A stretch of 64,000 bases of DNA. It comes from Xiphydria camelus (lineage: Eukaryota; Arthropoda; Insecta; Hymenoptera; Xiphydriidae). The position numbers and the translations under genes were made by a program. Below are positions 55,574-64,000 of this stretch, in pieces. The notes below the pieces were generated by a model. It was not told the origin of the DNA, made no database searches, and worked only from the letters and a program-made list of their open reading frames with translations. The stretch's first letter is position 1. Every line of letters begins with the position of its first letter. The stretch covers positions 10,092,822 to 10,156,821 of the forward strand of contig OY783193.1 of assembly GCA_963678675.1 (NCBI GenBank), read 5' to 3'.

Positions 55574-56933
55574 TGAGTGCGACTCGTGATACAAGAAGTC
55601 AATGATTTTTTCGTCTCCATAAACTTGACGATATCTCGACTCCCTTTTCAGACAAATCAGTCATGTTTCGAACTGGTGTAAAAAACACGTCGCAACCCTA
55701 CGAAAGAGTAATTTTCAGCTTACTTTCTCAAGCACGAACGCCCTTCTCGTCACTTACCGATGGAACGACTTCCCCCTTCGACCCCTCCTTCGTCATTTTC
55801 CTTCCGCCGCAGGACCGTCGCATCCATCCCCTTCCACACACCCCTCCCACCCCCCAAAAATCTCACCGCGTCTCACAGAGAAAAATTCACAAAATGTTAA
55901 TAAGCGCTATTTCACACTTCCACAAACAATTATTCGGGGTAGCCGCGTTGCATTCCTCCTTGGGCATATATTAGACGAAGTGCGGATATGCCATAAATAC
56001 TCGGGCGAAGCAGTATATCTCTTTCGCGTCGGTCCACGCCCAGAGCACATGCTGTCGGCCCCTCTTCTCGACTCTTCGGCTTCTTCTTCTTCTTCGTCGT
56101 CCTCTTCTTCTTCTTCTTCTTCTTCTGCTGCTGCTGCCGCGGCTAGGCACGGCTTCTCGACGTCGAAAGAGGGAGAGGACGGGCGCGCGTACGCGGTTCA
56201 CGAGGTCGTAAACGTCCTCGGATCGCCAGAAATTCCTCGTATTTGAAGGATCGTCGCGGTGCCGGCAAACGCGACACCTGACCCCGGCGCAGTGCGTCCT
56301 AAGTGGCGACGCCCAGCAGCCTCGGCGCTCGTCGGGGACGCGACGCGTCGCTGAAGGTCTAAATTGATATTACACGCTCGCCCGTGCACGAGTTACAGCT
56401 ATATCCGCGAGTTTAACATCTGCATTGTGGATGCGGAGGTGACTGCCTTATCTCGGGACAACTACAGGCCAAGTGTCTGCCGTCTTTATCAGTTTTTTTT
56501 AGGAGGTATTTCGATCTGTAAGAAAAATTCTATGATTAGACGAGTGGGAAATTCGCAGATAATGAAATAATCGTGATCTTAAGTGATGCATATCGTCACC
56601 CTAATGAGAAAAGCTCGTAAATCCAATTCAATCTTGAAATAAGGACGAAACTTCGTACATCCACATTGAATTGGAAAAAAATCATAAAACAGTAAATTCT
56701 CTTAAATATCATTACCTACTTTTTTACTTACAATATACCACTGATATCAGAATTATTTCTGTGAAAATAACCGAGATAAACAGTTTTTTGTTCTCCCTCC
56801 TGAACAATTTATCGTTTTGTATTTATAAGGTTTTCTCATTAGGGTGCCGATATGTTGTTCACATTCTACACTAATATAATAAGAAGGAAAAGTTTTGAGT
56901 TTGTTTGATTGTCGGAGATAATCTCTGGAACTA
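55574..56933. other. Unassigned stretch
   Basis: Mixed composition with a TTC/GCT microsatellite at 56081-56140. From 56500 to 56900 it is AT-rich. The segments GTGATGCATATCGTCACCCTA and AATGAGAAAA near 56585 and TTTTCTCATTAGGGTG near 56830 form a partial inverted repeat that may be a decayed element. No coding support was found. Confidence 0.45.
56081..56140. repeat. (TTC)n/(GCT)n microsatellite
   Basis: TTC triplets with a TCGTCGTCC interruption, followed by five GCT/GCC triplets. Confidence 0.88.
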
Positions 56934-57195
56934 TACTGAGGAAAATAGCCTGGCCAATTTAATCGAAATTTTGGAGACTATAACCAAACCGTTTGGTGAA
57001 ATATGGATTCTTCATCTGTTTGGTTAGACTGACCATTTTCTGGTTAGAATAGCTAGACATGTAGTTAGAGTTACTGAATATATAGTCAGAATAACTTGAT
57101 ATTTGGTTCAACTTACTAGTATATCTTGGATAGAATAACTATACTCGTTTAATCAAATGCGTTTTGTCATATTAACCAAGTTATTTATCTCAGTA
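56934..57195 (+). mobile_element. MITE family A, copy 11
   Basis: TACTGAGGAAAATAGCCTGG to AAGTTATTTATCTCAGTA, 262 bp, TA on both sides. The family landmarks are in plus orientation, including CTGGTTAGAATAGCTAGAC, which supplies the consensus for the site disrupted at 9058. Confidence 0.89.
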
Positions 57196-59239
57196 TACTG
57201 ATTCGATTAAAAAAATCCTTCTCTCGTAAGGAGCCTGGACTTTCTGAATGAATATAGGCTTTGTTTCATGAGGTCTTGACAAAAGGGACCTGACGAGTGA
57301 CGATTTCAGTGAAATTCGTCTTTGTAAAAACGGACAAATGGAACATTTTTTGGAAAACGCTGCCTTTATGGTAAAGGATATATAAAAATGATGCACAAGC
57401 ATATTGTAGAACGCAAATAGATCTACAATAAACATCCACGCGAACGAAATCGCAGGCAGTTCTCAGTTATTTAATAAACACTAAAATCCGAGTCGACTGA
57501 TAAGTATACGACAATACCAAATGAATTTCTCATCCAAAAACATCGAGCACCGCCGACGAAAGACACATTGCCCCTCTAAACATCCGAGATTGGACGTGAA
57601 AATAAATAACGTCAATCTCCCTCCAGGACGTCACCCCTCCGATCTGCATGCCGAAAGCGACAAGCTCTCAACCCCCATCTCTCCCTCCGACCACCCCTCG
57701 CCCGTCGATCCGTCATTCGTGTTTAAGCTAAATTTCTTAAAGGGCCATAAAGCGCAGATGGACCAGAAAGAAGCACGAACTTCCTCCCCGTCACCGCTCC
57801 CGCCATAAAACAAACTAACCGCCGACCGAAATCTGTTCATCGCTTTTACGCGGGGCGTTGCGAGAGGCCCAGACTTTATCGCCCCGTGAACTCGTAACTC
57901 TTGCGAGCGGTTTTACGCGCTTGCGTCGTCTCAGACGAGCTATACACCTATACACACCCCTTTCACCCCCCTGCGCGAGATTTCCAGAAGACCCGCGGGA
58001 GGAGCCTCGCGTAGGTGGCGCGGCAACGGGAGCCCACCCCCCCACCCCGAAAACAAAGACCCCGAAGGGGGAAAAAGAAGATTCGTCTCGGAGAATCGTC
58101 GCGGGTCGTTCGCTTCGCTCGTGTAAATAACCCATAAATATTCCAATACCAAGCCGACGGGGCCGATGCGATCGCGCTCGCTATTTTCGTCGTCGAACGT
58201 TCGGCCCTACCTGAATCCTTCTTTTCTCTTCCTCTCGAGAAGCGACGAGCGCGCGCGTCTCCCGATGCGGAGACGCGCGCCGACGTTTCTCTACTCTCGC
58301 GAGGCGAGTGCGCGGAGAAAAGGCCGCTTCGCTCCGGCTACTCGAGCGATTTTTCCAGCCTCGTCGACGTTTGCGGTCGAAGGTGGCAAGGGGGAGGAAG
58401 GGAGGTGAAGCTTTTCCGCTCTCGTCGCAGCATCCAAAATGACGCATAGGTATCCCGGGTTACACGAGACCGTCGGGGTCCCGCGCGGTCGTTTGTCATC
58501 GAGCCGCATTATGGTCGCGCCTCTGTGCGACGACGAAACACATCTCGTTCTCGCCGACGCCACGTGGAATTCTTCCCGCTTTGTGGCGCGCGGCATCTCC
58601 GGCCGATCATTGTCGGCCCGCGCGCGGTAGCGGGGCGATCGTTGATTTATGCATTCCCTTTTGGCGCGCGCGACAATGACGCCATTCGCGGTCGGGAAGA
58701 AACCGCCGCCGCGCAGGGCATCGTCGTCGGCGCGGAATCGGGAGAGCGGCCCGCTCTGTTTGGGGGGAGTGCGTCGACGCGCGAGGAGCGATCGCCGCCG
58801 CCGTCGCTTTTCGTGCGCACGCGGGAAGAATATCGTTTCGTGGCGTGAAAGACGGTAGGTTCGGCGTGAAGAGGAGGGGGGATGGGATATTATGGCGCGA
58901 AGCATCTGCCAATATTTGTCATCCATTATCGTCCTACCCCTCATCCCGCGATGCGAGTGTCAACCTTGTGAACGCGTTACGCCGGTGTGTACATACATAC
59001 CTGGAGGAGGACTTTATGAACGGCTTGTTAAACGGGTACCGCGAAACGCGTGGGATGCAATTACTCCCGGGAGAGATGCCCGTTATCGCGACGTTACGTT
59101 GGATACGGAAAATAGCGTAACGATGAGTTTATTTTTCGAAAATCTGAGGGACACTTTTCAGGTGCGTCGAGCTGAAGACGCGGGGTACTTTTGAAATAAG
59201 TATTTGGCGATATCTTCCGAGGACGAAATGCACTCTGCG
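57196..59239. other. Unassigned stretch, strongly CpG-rich
   Basis: A Helitron-like 3' segment (ACGCGAACGAAATCGCAGGC) lies near 57437. From about 57840 to 59110 the sequence is one of the most CpG-rich in the window. Long frames there (58291-58944 minus, 217 codons) are Arg- and Pro-rich, overlap frames on the other strand and show no domain. Confidence 0.45.
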
Positions 59240-59449
59240 CACTGAGAAAAATAACTTGGTGAATCTAACCAAAATCCTGGAGACGATGACCAAATCGTTT
59301 GGTGAAATATGGATCCTCTCCGTTTGTTTGGTTAGACTGACCACTTTTCGGTTATAATGACTAAATATTTTGGTCAGAATAACTAAGCGTGTTTAATTAG
59401 ATGCATTTTGTCATTTTAACCTAATTATTTTTCTCAGCGTATGTACAGA
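59240..59449 (+). mobile_element. MITE family A, copy 12
   Basis: CACTGAGAAAAATAACTTGG to AATTATTTTTCTCAGCG, 210 bp, with CCTGGAGACGATGACCAAAT and GGTGAAATATGGATCC. Flanks are CG on the left and TA on the right, so the duplication is not preserved or the end is shifted. Confidence 0.86.
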
Positions 59450-59581
59450 ATGATTCTCAGAATTGAGGTCGTAGAACGGTAGTCTATGTGGCGTTTTGCA
59501 GACTATAGGTTGTACACTATTGGTCCGAGGATGCTGTACATACAATTGGCTGCGACGACGTGCAGTGTCCGGTAAACCCTT

Positions 59582-59827
59582 CACAGAGAAAAAGAATTAG
59601 TTGAGTCTAAGTTTAGTTCTTGCGGTCGCAAGAAATTATTTATTTATATCAATGACATTTTTTAATGCATCAATTTGACATCTCTTCTTTACAATCACGT
59701 GGAATAGTATGTGATTACAAGGAATGAATATCAAATTAATATGGATAAAGATCGAGTTGATGTAAATAAATAATTACTTGAGACACCGTAAATTTTTAGT
59801 AGTGCTAATTAATTATTTTTCTCTGTG
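59582..59827. mobile_element. MITE family F, copy 4 (complete)
   Basis: CACAGAGAAAAAGAATTAGT to AATTAATTATTTTTCTCTGTG, 246 bp, TT on both sides. The arms and centre follow the copy at 37257 (TTACAATCACGTGGAATAG, TTGATGTAAATAAATAATT). Confidence 0.88.
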
Positions 59828-59828
59828 T

Positions 59829-59880
59829 TCAAAAAAAGATCCCTGGTATCTGATTCAGGCGATCAGACACCAAGGATCTT
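59829..59880. repeat. 21-bp stem hairpin
   Basis: AAAGATCCCTGGTATCTGAT faces ATCAGACACCAAGGATCTT around a short loop, directly after F copy 4. Two mismatches occur in the stem. It could be a decayed foldback. Confidence 0.6.
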
Positions 59881-61018
59881 CTTCCGGAACGATTGGTGGA
59901 ACCTGCTTGCACGTCGTCACACTGAGAGAAAAAAAGTAGCCTACAAAATAATTTTGTTGAGTCAGTTTGATAACCTAAACAAATATTTGTTGGATTATCC
60001 CAATGTTTAACTCTGCCTTCTGAGTTTTCATGAAATCGACCAAAAATTTTTGCGATCACAAAAAAACCTTTTGTTGGCTCGTATTCATTCAAAATATTTT
60101 GTTAGCCCAATCAAGAGTTCTTTGAGTACACAGCTGATCACCTAGGTGCTCAGCAGTGTCTGATCGTCTATAGTCTCCAAAGCGCTACGTAGCACAACCT
60201 CTTACGACCTCCAGCCCGAGACTCACTCTGTACATAAACTACAAAAAAGAAATTCCCACGCTCTATTTATCACGCGATCGACCGACGTTTCCGCGAGAGA
60301 GAGAACGTTTCGACGGCCTCTTCTCCTCGTTTCGCGTTGAAAGAGTATATATCCCGAGGCACGGAGGAAGATATTACCAGCTCCGAATTTCCATGAGAAT
60401 ACCGGGGCTCCGCGGGCGCGCGCGTCCGAAGCAGTAGCGCGGTGGCTGCGGCGCGCGCGGAATGGAGCGATCGACGGAAACCGGAAGGCGCGACAGCGAA
60501 GCGTGCGGTTGCACGCATCCCCGTCTCGCTCGCGTTGTTATTATCCCTTCGGGCATATGTGGGCCACGCATTATTCAGAAAAACACTTTCGAACGGTCGT
60601 ATTGACGGGCCCCGGGCGCGTTTCTCCATCTGTCGAGGCCGAGAGCGGCCCCGGGGCCCCCCCGATTCGGCGCGAACTACAGTTACTCATTGTTCGGCGC
60701 GGCGAGCGAAACCGCCGCCGCGCGCGAGATGCAAAGCGAGAAAGCGCCGAGAGAGGTATATTCGCGTCGGTGTATATAAAGTATGGCATACGCGTCTGTA
60801 TGGAAGGAGGAGGAGAAGGGGGGAGGCATCATCGATGGCACGCGATATGAAAGCGAGAGAGACTTTTCGATTGGAATTACCTACTATTATTGCGCGTACG
60901 GTATTGTATCCGTCAAAGTTCCTTTGGCGCGGCGACCCTTCTTCGGTGAGGTCTCACTCTGGCGGATGTTCGCGTCGGCGCTTCCGTTTTCGTTATTCCA
61001 TTGAATGTAAGGTATAAG
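59881..61018. other. Unassigned stretch
   Basis: CACTGAGAGAAAAAAAGTAG near 59932 resembles a family terminus with no clear partner. About 60260-61010 is strongly CpG-rich. The long frames there (60442-61017 plus, 60270-60629 minus) overlap and lack domains. Confidence 0.45.
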
Positions 61019-61274
61019 TGGATGTAGTTATAGAACATGGAATCAAGCGACATGCACTTGATGCTGAGAAAAACCCATTTTAAGTTGTTATTCCTATTCT
61101 TAAAAATTATAGCTTTTGAAAAATATTAATCTTACAGATTTTGGATTGAATAAGAGGCTTCGTTTATTGCCATGAAAATATTGTTTATTAAAGTTACTCT
61201 CTGATAGATGGAGAAGTATTGGCGATTTTAAATTTGGCGCTTGGTTCCATATGTTCTATAACTATTATACATCC
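61019..61274. mobile_element. MITE-like element Y
   Basis: GGATGTAGTTATAGAACATG and the following GAATCAAGCG are matched in reverse by CGCTTGGTTCC and ATGTTCTATAACTATTATACATCC. It is 256 bp and AT-rich inside, with no second copy. Confidence 0.65.
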
Positions 61275-61279
61275 ATTAG

Positions 61280-61476
61280 TGTCCTAGTTCCTGACCAGTA
61301 AGCCCGATTCCTAACCACTTATATATTTATTTTTATTAATGAAAATGTAATATTGGTGTGCCTTCAATTAAAAGTAATATTTATCTAAATAATAAAGGAT
61401 AATAGATATATTCATATTCACAGTTTACGATGAGTTAATAAAGAGATATTTGAGGATTTGGTTAGGAATTGGGACA
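61280..61476. mobile_element. MITE-like element Z
   Basis: TGTCCTAGTTCCTGACCA and TGGTTAGGAATTGGGACA (plus flanking bases) form imperfect inverted ends of about 18 bp around 160 bp of AT-rich DNA. TTCCTAACCA recurs inside the left end. It lies directly after element Y. Confidence 0.6.
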
Positions 61477-61639
61477 TTCACTTTATTCCGATCCTATCCT
61501 CGCGAAAGGACATAGCGAGAACTTTGAATTTAGTCGATGACCGCGTGAAAGGGGTAGATTATTTTTATCGATATACTCTGGTGAGAAATTGAGTCTATTA
61601 AAAATAAAATTATTTAATTCGACCAAATGCTGTGATCAT

Positions 61640-62240
61640 CGACTATCGCACCGACCGAGTAAGACATCGATAATGTTATATAATACGAAAAATATATTCT
61701 TTCACGGAAAATTATAAATGTCTCGGTGTTCCCTTGAGATTTCCTCGATCAATCCATGATTTTCAGAATCAGCACGAAAGAATATAATGGATAAGTTGGT
61801 CGAGAATTCAATTCCAGAAATTTCGATTTTTACGAAAATTTGAAAAATTGTCAAGGGAATAAAATTAATTATTATATTAATTAATAATATTCATAGAAAT
61901 TTTAATTTCTCATTATTTAATAACTAATTGTAATTAATTTATTTTAATTCATGAGAAAATAAAAATTAAATTTTCCCTTGACATTTTGCAAAAAAAATAG
62001 AATCTCTGGAATCGTTCACTCAACCACGCTATCTTACGTATTTTTGTTGCGCTGATTACGAAAAGCACGGTTATCAGGGGGATGCCTCAAGGGAAATATA
62101 AGACGTCGGTAATTTTATGCACGAAATAATTATTTGTTCACAGAAAATTAATAATGTATTGTTTCTTTCTTGAGATTTCCTCAATAAATCTGCGATTTTT
62201 AAAATCAGCGCAAAAAATAGATCGAACATGGTACCTGGTT
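61640..62240. repeat. Repeat D, array 3
   Basis: It has the same phrases as arrays 1 and 2: GGTCGAGAATTCAATTCC, GATTTTTACGAAAA, GTAATTTTATGCACGAAATA, TTGAGATTTCCTCAATAAAT. Two units are separated by an AT-rich segment (61860-61975) containing TTAATTAATAAT-type inverted motifs. Confidence 0.68.
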
Positions 62241-63023
62241 CAAAGTTTGATTTTCGGCAAAATACACACGTCGAAGGATAATTCCTACCAGCAACAGCAT
62301 TATCCGATTCGTAATTAACTACCCTCAGAAATTCTTCCTTTCCCCCCCTGTCTCTTTCTTTCTCTTTTGACATCGATCTCCTCCCTCTGTAAGTATCCAC
62401 TTATTTCGGATAGCAAGGTACGGACTAGAACGAACTAACGACGCAAAGCGATGTGTAGTTATCGGCAAAACGGCGCGTACGCGTATATATGTGGGTAGAT
62501 ATGCGCGACGGACGGGAGCAGCGGTAATGCAAGGATCGATCGTGCAAATATAGGTAGCCCGCGGTGGTGCGCGTAATACCTGGCGCGACAGGATGAAATT
62601 ACGCTCGCGCGCGTATAGCGCCGACTTTCGCGGGACAAAAAAAATGTTTGTATTTTCTCGATTTATATCCGCGGGGAGTTCGAAGCGGAGTTCTTGCGTC
62701 ATGTTATTTATGCACGCGCGGTAGAATGAGAAATGCCGCGGTGCCACCCCGACCCACCTGGGGGCGGAATCGCCTCCGCCCTTGCCGCCTTCGGGCGGAT
62801 GGGGGCCGCACGTCGTCGTTGTATACGCGGCGACTCGTCGTCGACCTCGCTGTGCGATGTCCTTGTATAACTACTCGGCGTCGAGTCGATGTGGCGGTTC
62901 CTACACGGCTCGTCCTCGAATAGCGTGTCGATAAACGCCCCGCAAAGAATAGATGCGATATGGTACCAATGTTGGCATCGCGAGAGACCAGGAATCAGAG
63001 AGAAGTTAATTTCTATCATTTTG
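62241..63023. other. Unassigned stretch, CpG-rich core
   Basis: About 62420-62960 is CpG-rich, with no supported coding frame or repeat. Confidence 0.45.
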
Positions 63024-63281
63024 TACCGAGAAAACAGTTTATTTGTAGTTAATGTATATTTGTTCGAATATGGCGAAGTAAATATTGTATTGGTTCAAGC
63101 AAATATTCGTTAATTTTTGCGATATTTATTTGGTACAATTTGATCTTTTGGGGCAAAAATTTCAACGAAATAAATATTTTAATAATTAACATATATTTTC
63201 TTGTAGCGAAATATTTATTTTGCCGTATTTGAAGTTACATTTGTCAACTATTTATTATAATAATAAAGTGTTTTCTCGGTG
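63024..63281 (+). mobile_element. MITE family B, copy 6
   Basis: TACCGAGAAAACAGTTTATT to AATAAAGTGTTTTCTCGGTG, 258 bp, TG on both sides. The interior follows the family. All six B copies in the window lie in the same orientation. Confidence 0.88.
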
Positions 63282-63508
63282 TGGTACATGAATCCCAGAA
63301 AATACATCCATTTTAAATCCATATAATATATATTTTTGGCTGAAACTTATTTTCATGAACCTCTGCAACATTTTTCCTAAAGAGTGAGCAAAAAGTATTT
63401 ACATACCTATCGCTACCATCCACACATGTGTGCCACCTCATCGTTAAGCTTCATCAATGCATCTACATAATGCCCGCGGTAAAGAAAGTCCGCGTATCCC
63501 AGACGGAA
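63282..63508. other. Unassigned stretch
   Basis: Mixed composition between B copy 6 and element K, with no feature seen. Confidence 0.5.
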
Positions 63509-63770
63509 AAGTTCTACATGGATTATATATAGTGTATACATATGGATTTGATCCTATGTGGATTAGATATGATTTCTATATAAACCATACATGAACTCTA
63601 TATTATGATTTATATAGTGTTCATATATGGTTTTTATATAGCCCGTATATGGATTTGGTCCTACAAGAATTATTTATGATTTCTATATGAACCATATGTG
63701 AACTCAATATGGTTTATATAGAGTCCATATATGGTTTTTATAGAAATCATATATATAATCCATGTAGGAC
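63509..63770. mobile_element. AT-rich palindromic element K, copy 2
   Basis: GTTCTACATGGATTATATAT at the left faces ATATAATCCATGTAGGACC at the right. Inside, TTCTATATGAACCATA-type motifs alternate with their complements (TATGGTTTTTATA), giving several nested stems. It is related to the split copy at 11295. Confidence 0.72.
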
Positions 63771-63778
63771 CATATACC

Positions 63779-64000
63779 ATATGAGGCTAAACATATTTAT
63801 CAGGAAGGAAACTTCAATCACTATTATCTCATTGTTTATAAACTTGTGGCCCACATCGATATAAGACTTTATTATAGATAAAAATGTAATCTTCAAAAAA
63901 GTATTATACAAGTATCAGCCAAAAGCTTATAGATAATGGGATAATACTGATTGAAATTTCTTTCCTGGCGAGTAAATTTAACCTCACATGGTGTACAAAC
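63779..64000. mobile_element. Element J, copy 3 (best preserved)
   Basis: ATATGAGGCTAAACATATTT and the inverted right end AAATTTAACCTCACATGG (about 63975-63992) define both termini. The body (AACTTCAATCACTATTATCT, CGATATAAGACTTTATTATA, AAAGTATTATACAAGTATCA) matches the copies at 29062 and 34578. The right boundary lies a few bases from the window end. Confidence 0.78.

Noticed and set aside
58291..58944. 217-codon open frame on the minus strand, the longest in the window
   Set aside because: It is Arg/Pro/Ser-rich and lies in very CpG-rich DNA where several frames on both strands are open together. It has no domain or splice support.
60442..61017. 191-codon plus-strand frame
   Set aside because: Overlaps frames on the other strand in CpG-rich DNA, with no motif or splice signals.
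1..64000. CRISPR array, operon or prokaryotic features
   Set aside because: No regularly spaced direct repeats with unique spacers, no ribosome-binding sites and no compact genes. The repeats are eukaryotic transposons and microsatellites.

Overview
This window looks like eukaryotic nuclear DNA that is almost entirely non-coding, most likely from an insect and plausibly a hymenopteran. The basis is the alternation of AT-rich stretches with CpG-dense blocks in which CpG is not depleted, the dense load of short palindromic DNA transposons and Helitron relics, and the lack of any long plausible coding frame or bacterial gene organisation. The taxon is an inference from composition and repeat style. 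No diagnostic gene is present.

Coding content is minimal. The only stretch with good signs of being an exon is 53969-54120 on the plus strand: 50 codons with a G/C-biased third position in an AT-rich surround, flanked by an AG acceptor and a GT donor, with stops soon after the donor. I do not recognise the protein. The window could therefore be introns of one large gene or a gene desert. Other open frames are CpG-rich chance frames, shadows of microsatellites or parts of transposons.

The informative content is a transposon layer. At least ten MITE families (A, B, E, F, G, H, I, L, M, N, S and T here) share terminal inverted repeats of the form CAC(T/G/A)GAGAAAA...TTTTCTC(A/C/T)GTG, although their interiors differ. 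Where both ends survive they are flanked by a 2-bp duplication of variable sequence (TA, TG, CA, AA, TT or CG). That points to one transposase system with 2-bp target duplications, for which a CACTA/CMC-type transposase is the best candidate. No transposase gene is in the window.

Other elements are: three solo LTRs of one LTR retrotransposon (13484-13742, 42518-42918, 53380-53597), two with clean 4-bp duplications; Helitron-like elements (19741-20335 and a tandem pair at 39016-39639); two elements flanked by TTAA (24606-24839, 53603-53682); several near-perfect palindromes (13949-14077, 20903-21015, 26386-26561); and large foldbacks (3832-4231, 15646-16109, 26793-27126, 28547-28943, 34807-35267). 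Nesting is frequent, with A inside A, a solo LTR inside B, a solo LTR inside repeat D, A inside a Helitron, and B and H inside foldbacks. This gives a relative insertion order.

Layout: 1-5 kb has E copies, a nested A pair and foldback DD; 5-9.7 kb has A copies, L and a 475-bp element nested in A; 11.3-11.7 kb has two nested palindromic elements; 13-14 kb has repeat D, a solo LTR and palindromes; 14.7-25.4 kb has A, B, M, Helitron, D, S, W, F and I copies; 26-30 kb has palindromes, N, foldbacks and J; 31-43 kb has T, several B copies, an I-J-foldback(H) stack, a second H, F, Helitrons and an LTR-bearing B; 45.5 kb has an exceptionally long pure hexanucleotide array; 47.5-51.8 kb has local duplications, E and G; 53-54 kb has an LTR, a TTAA element and the exon candidate; 55-64 kb has A, F, D, B, K and J copies.
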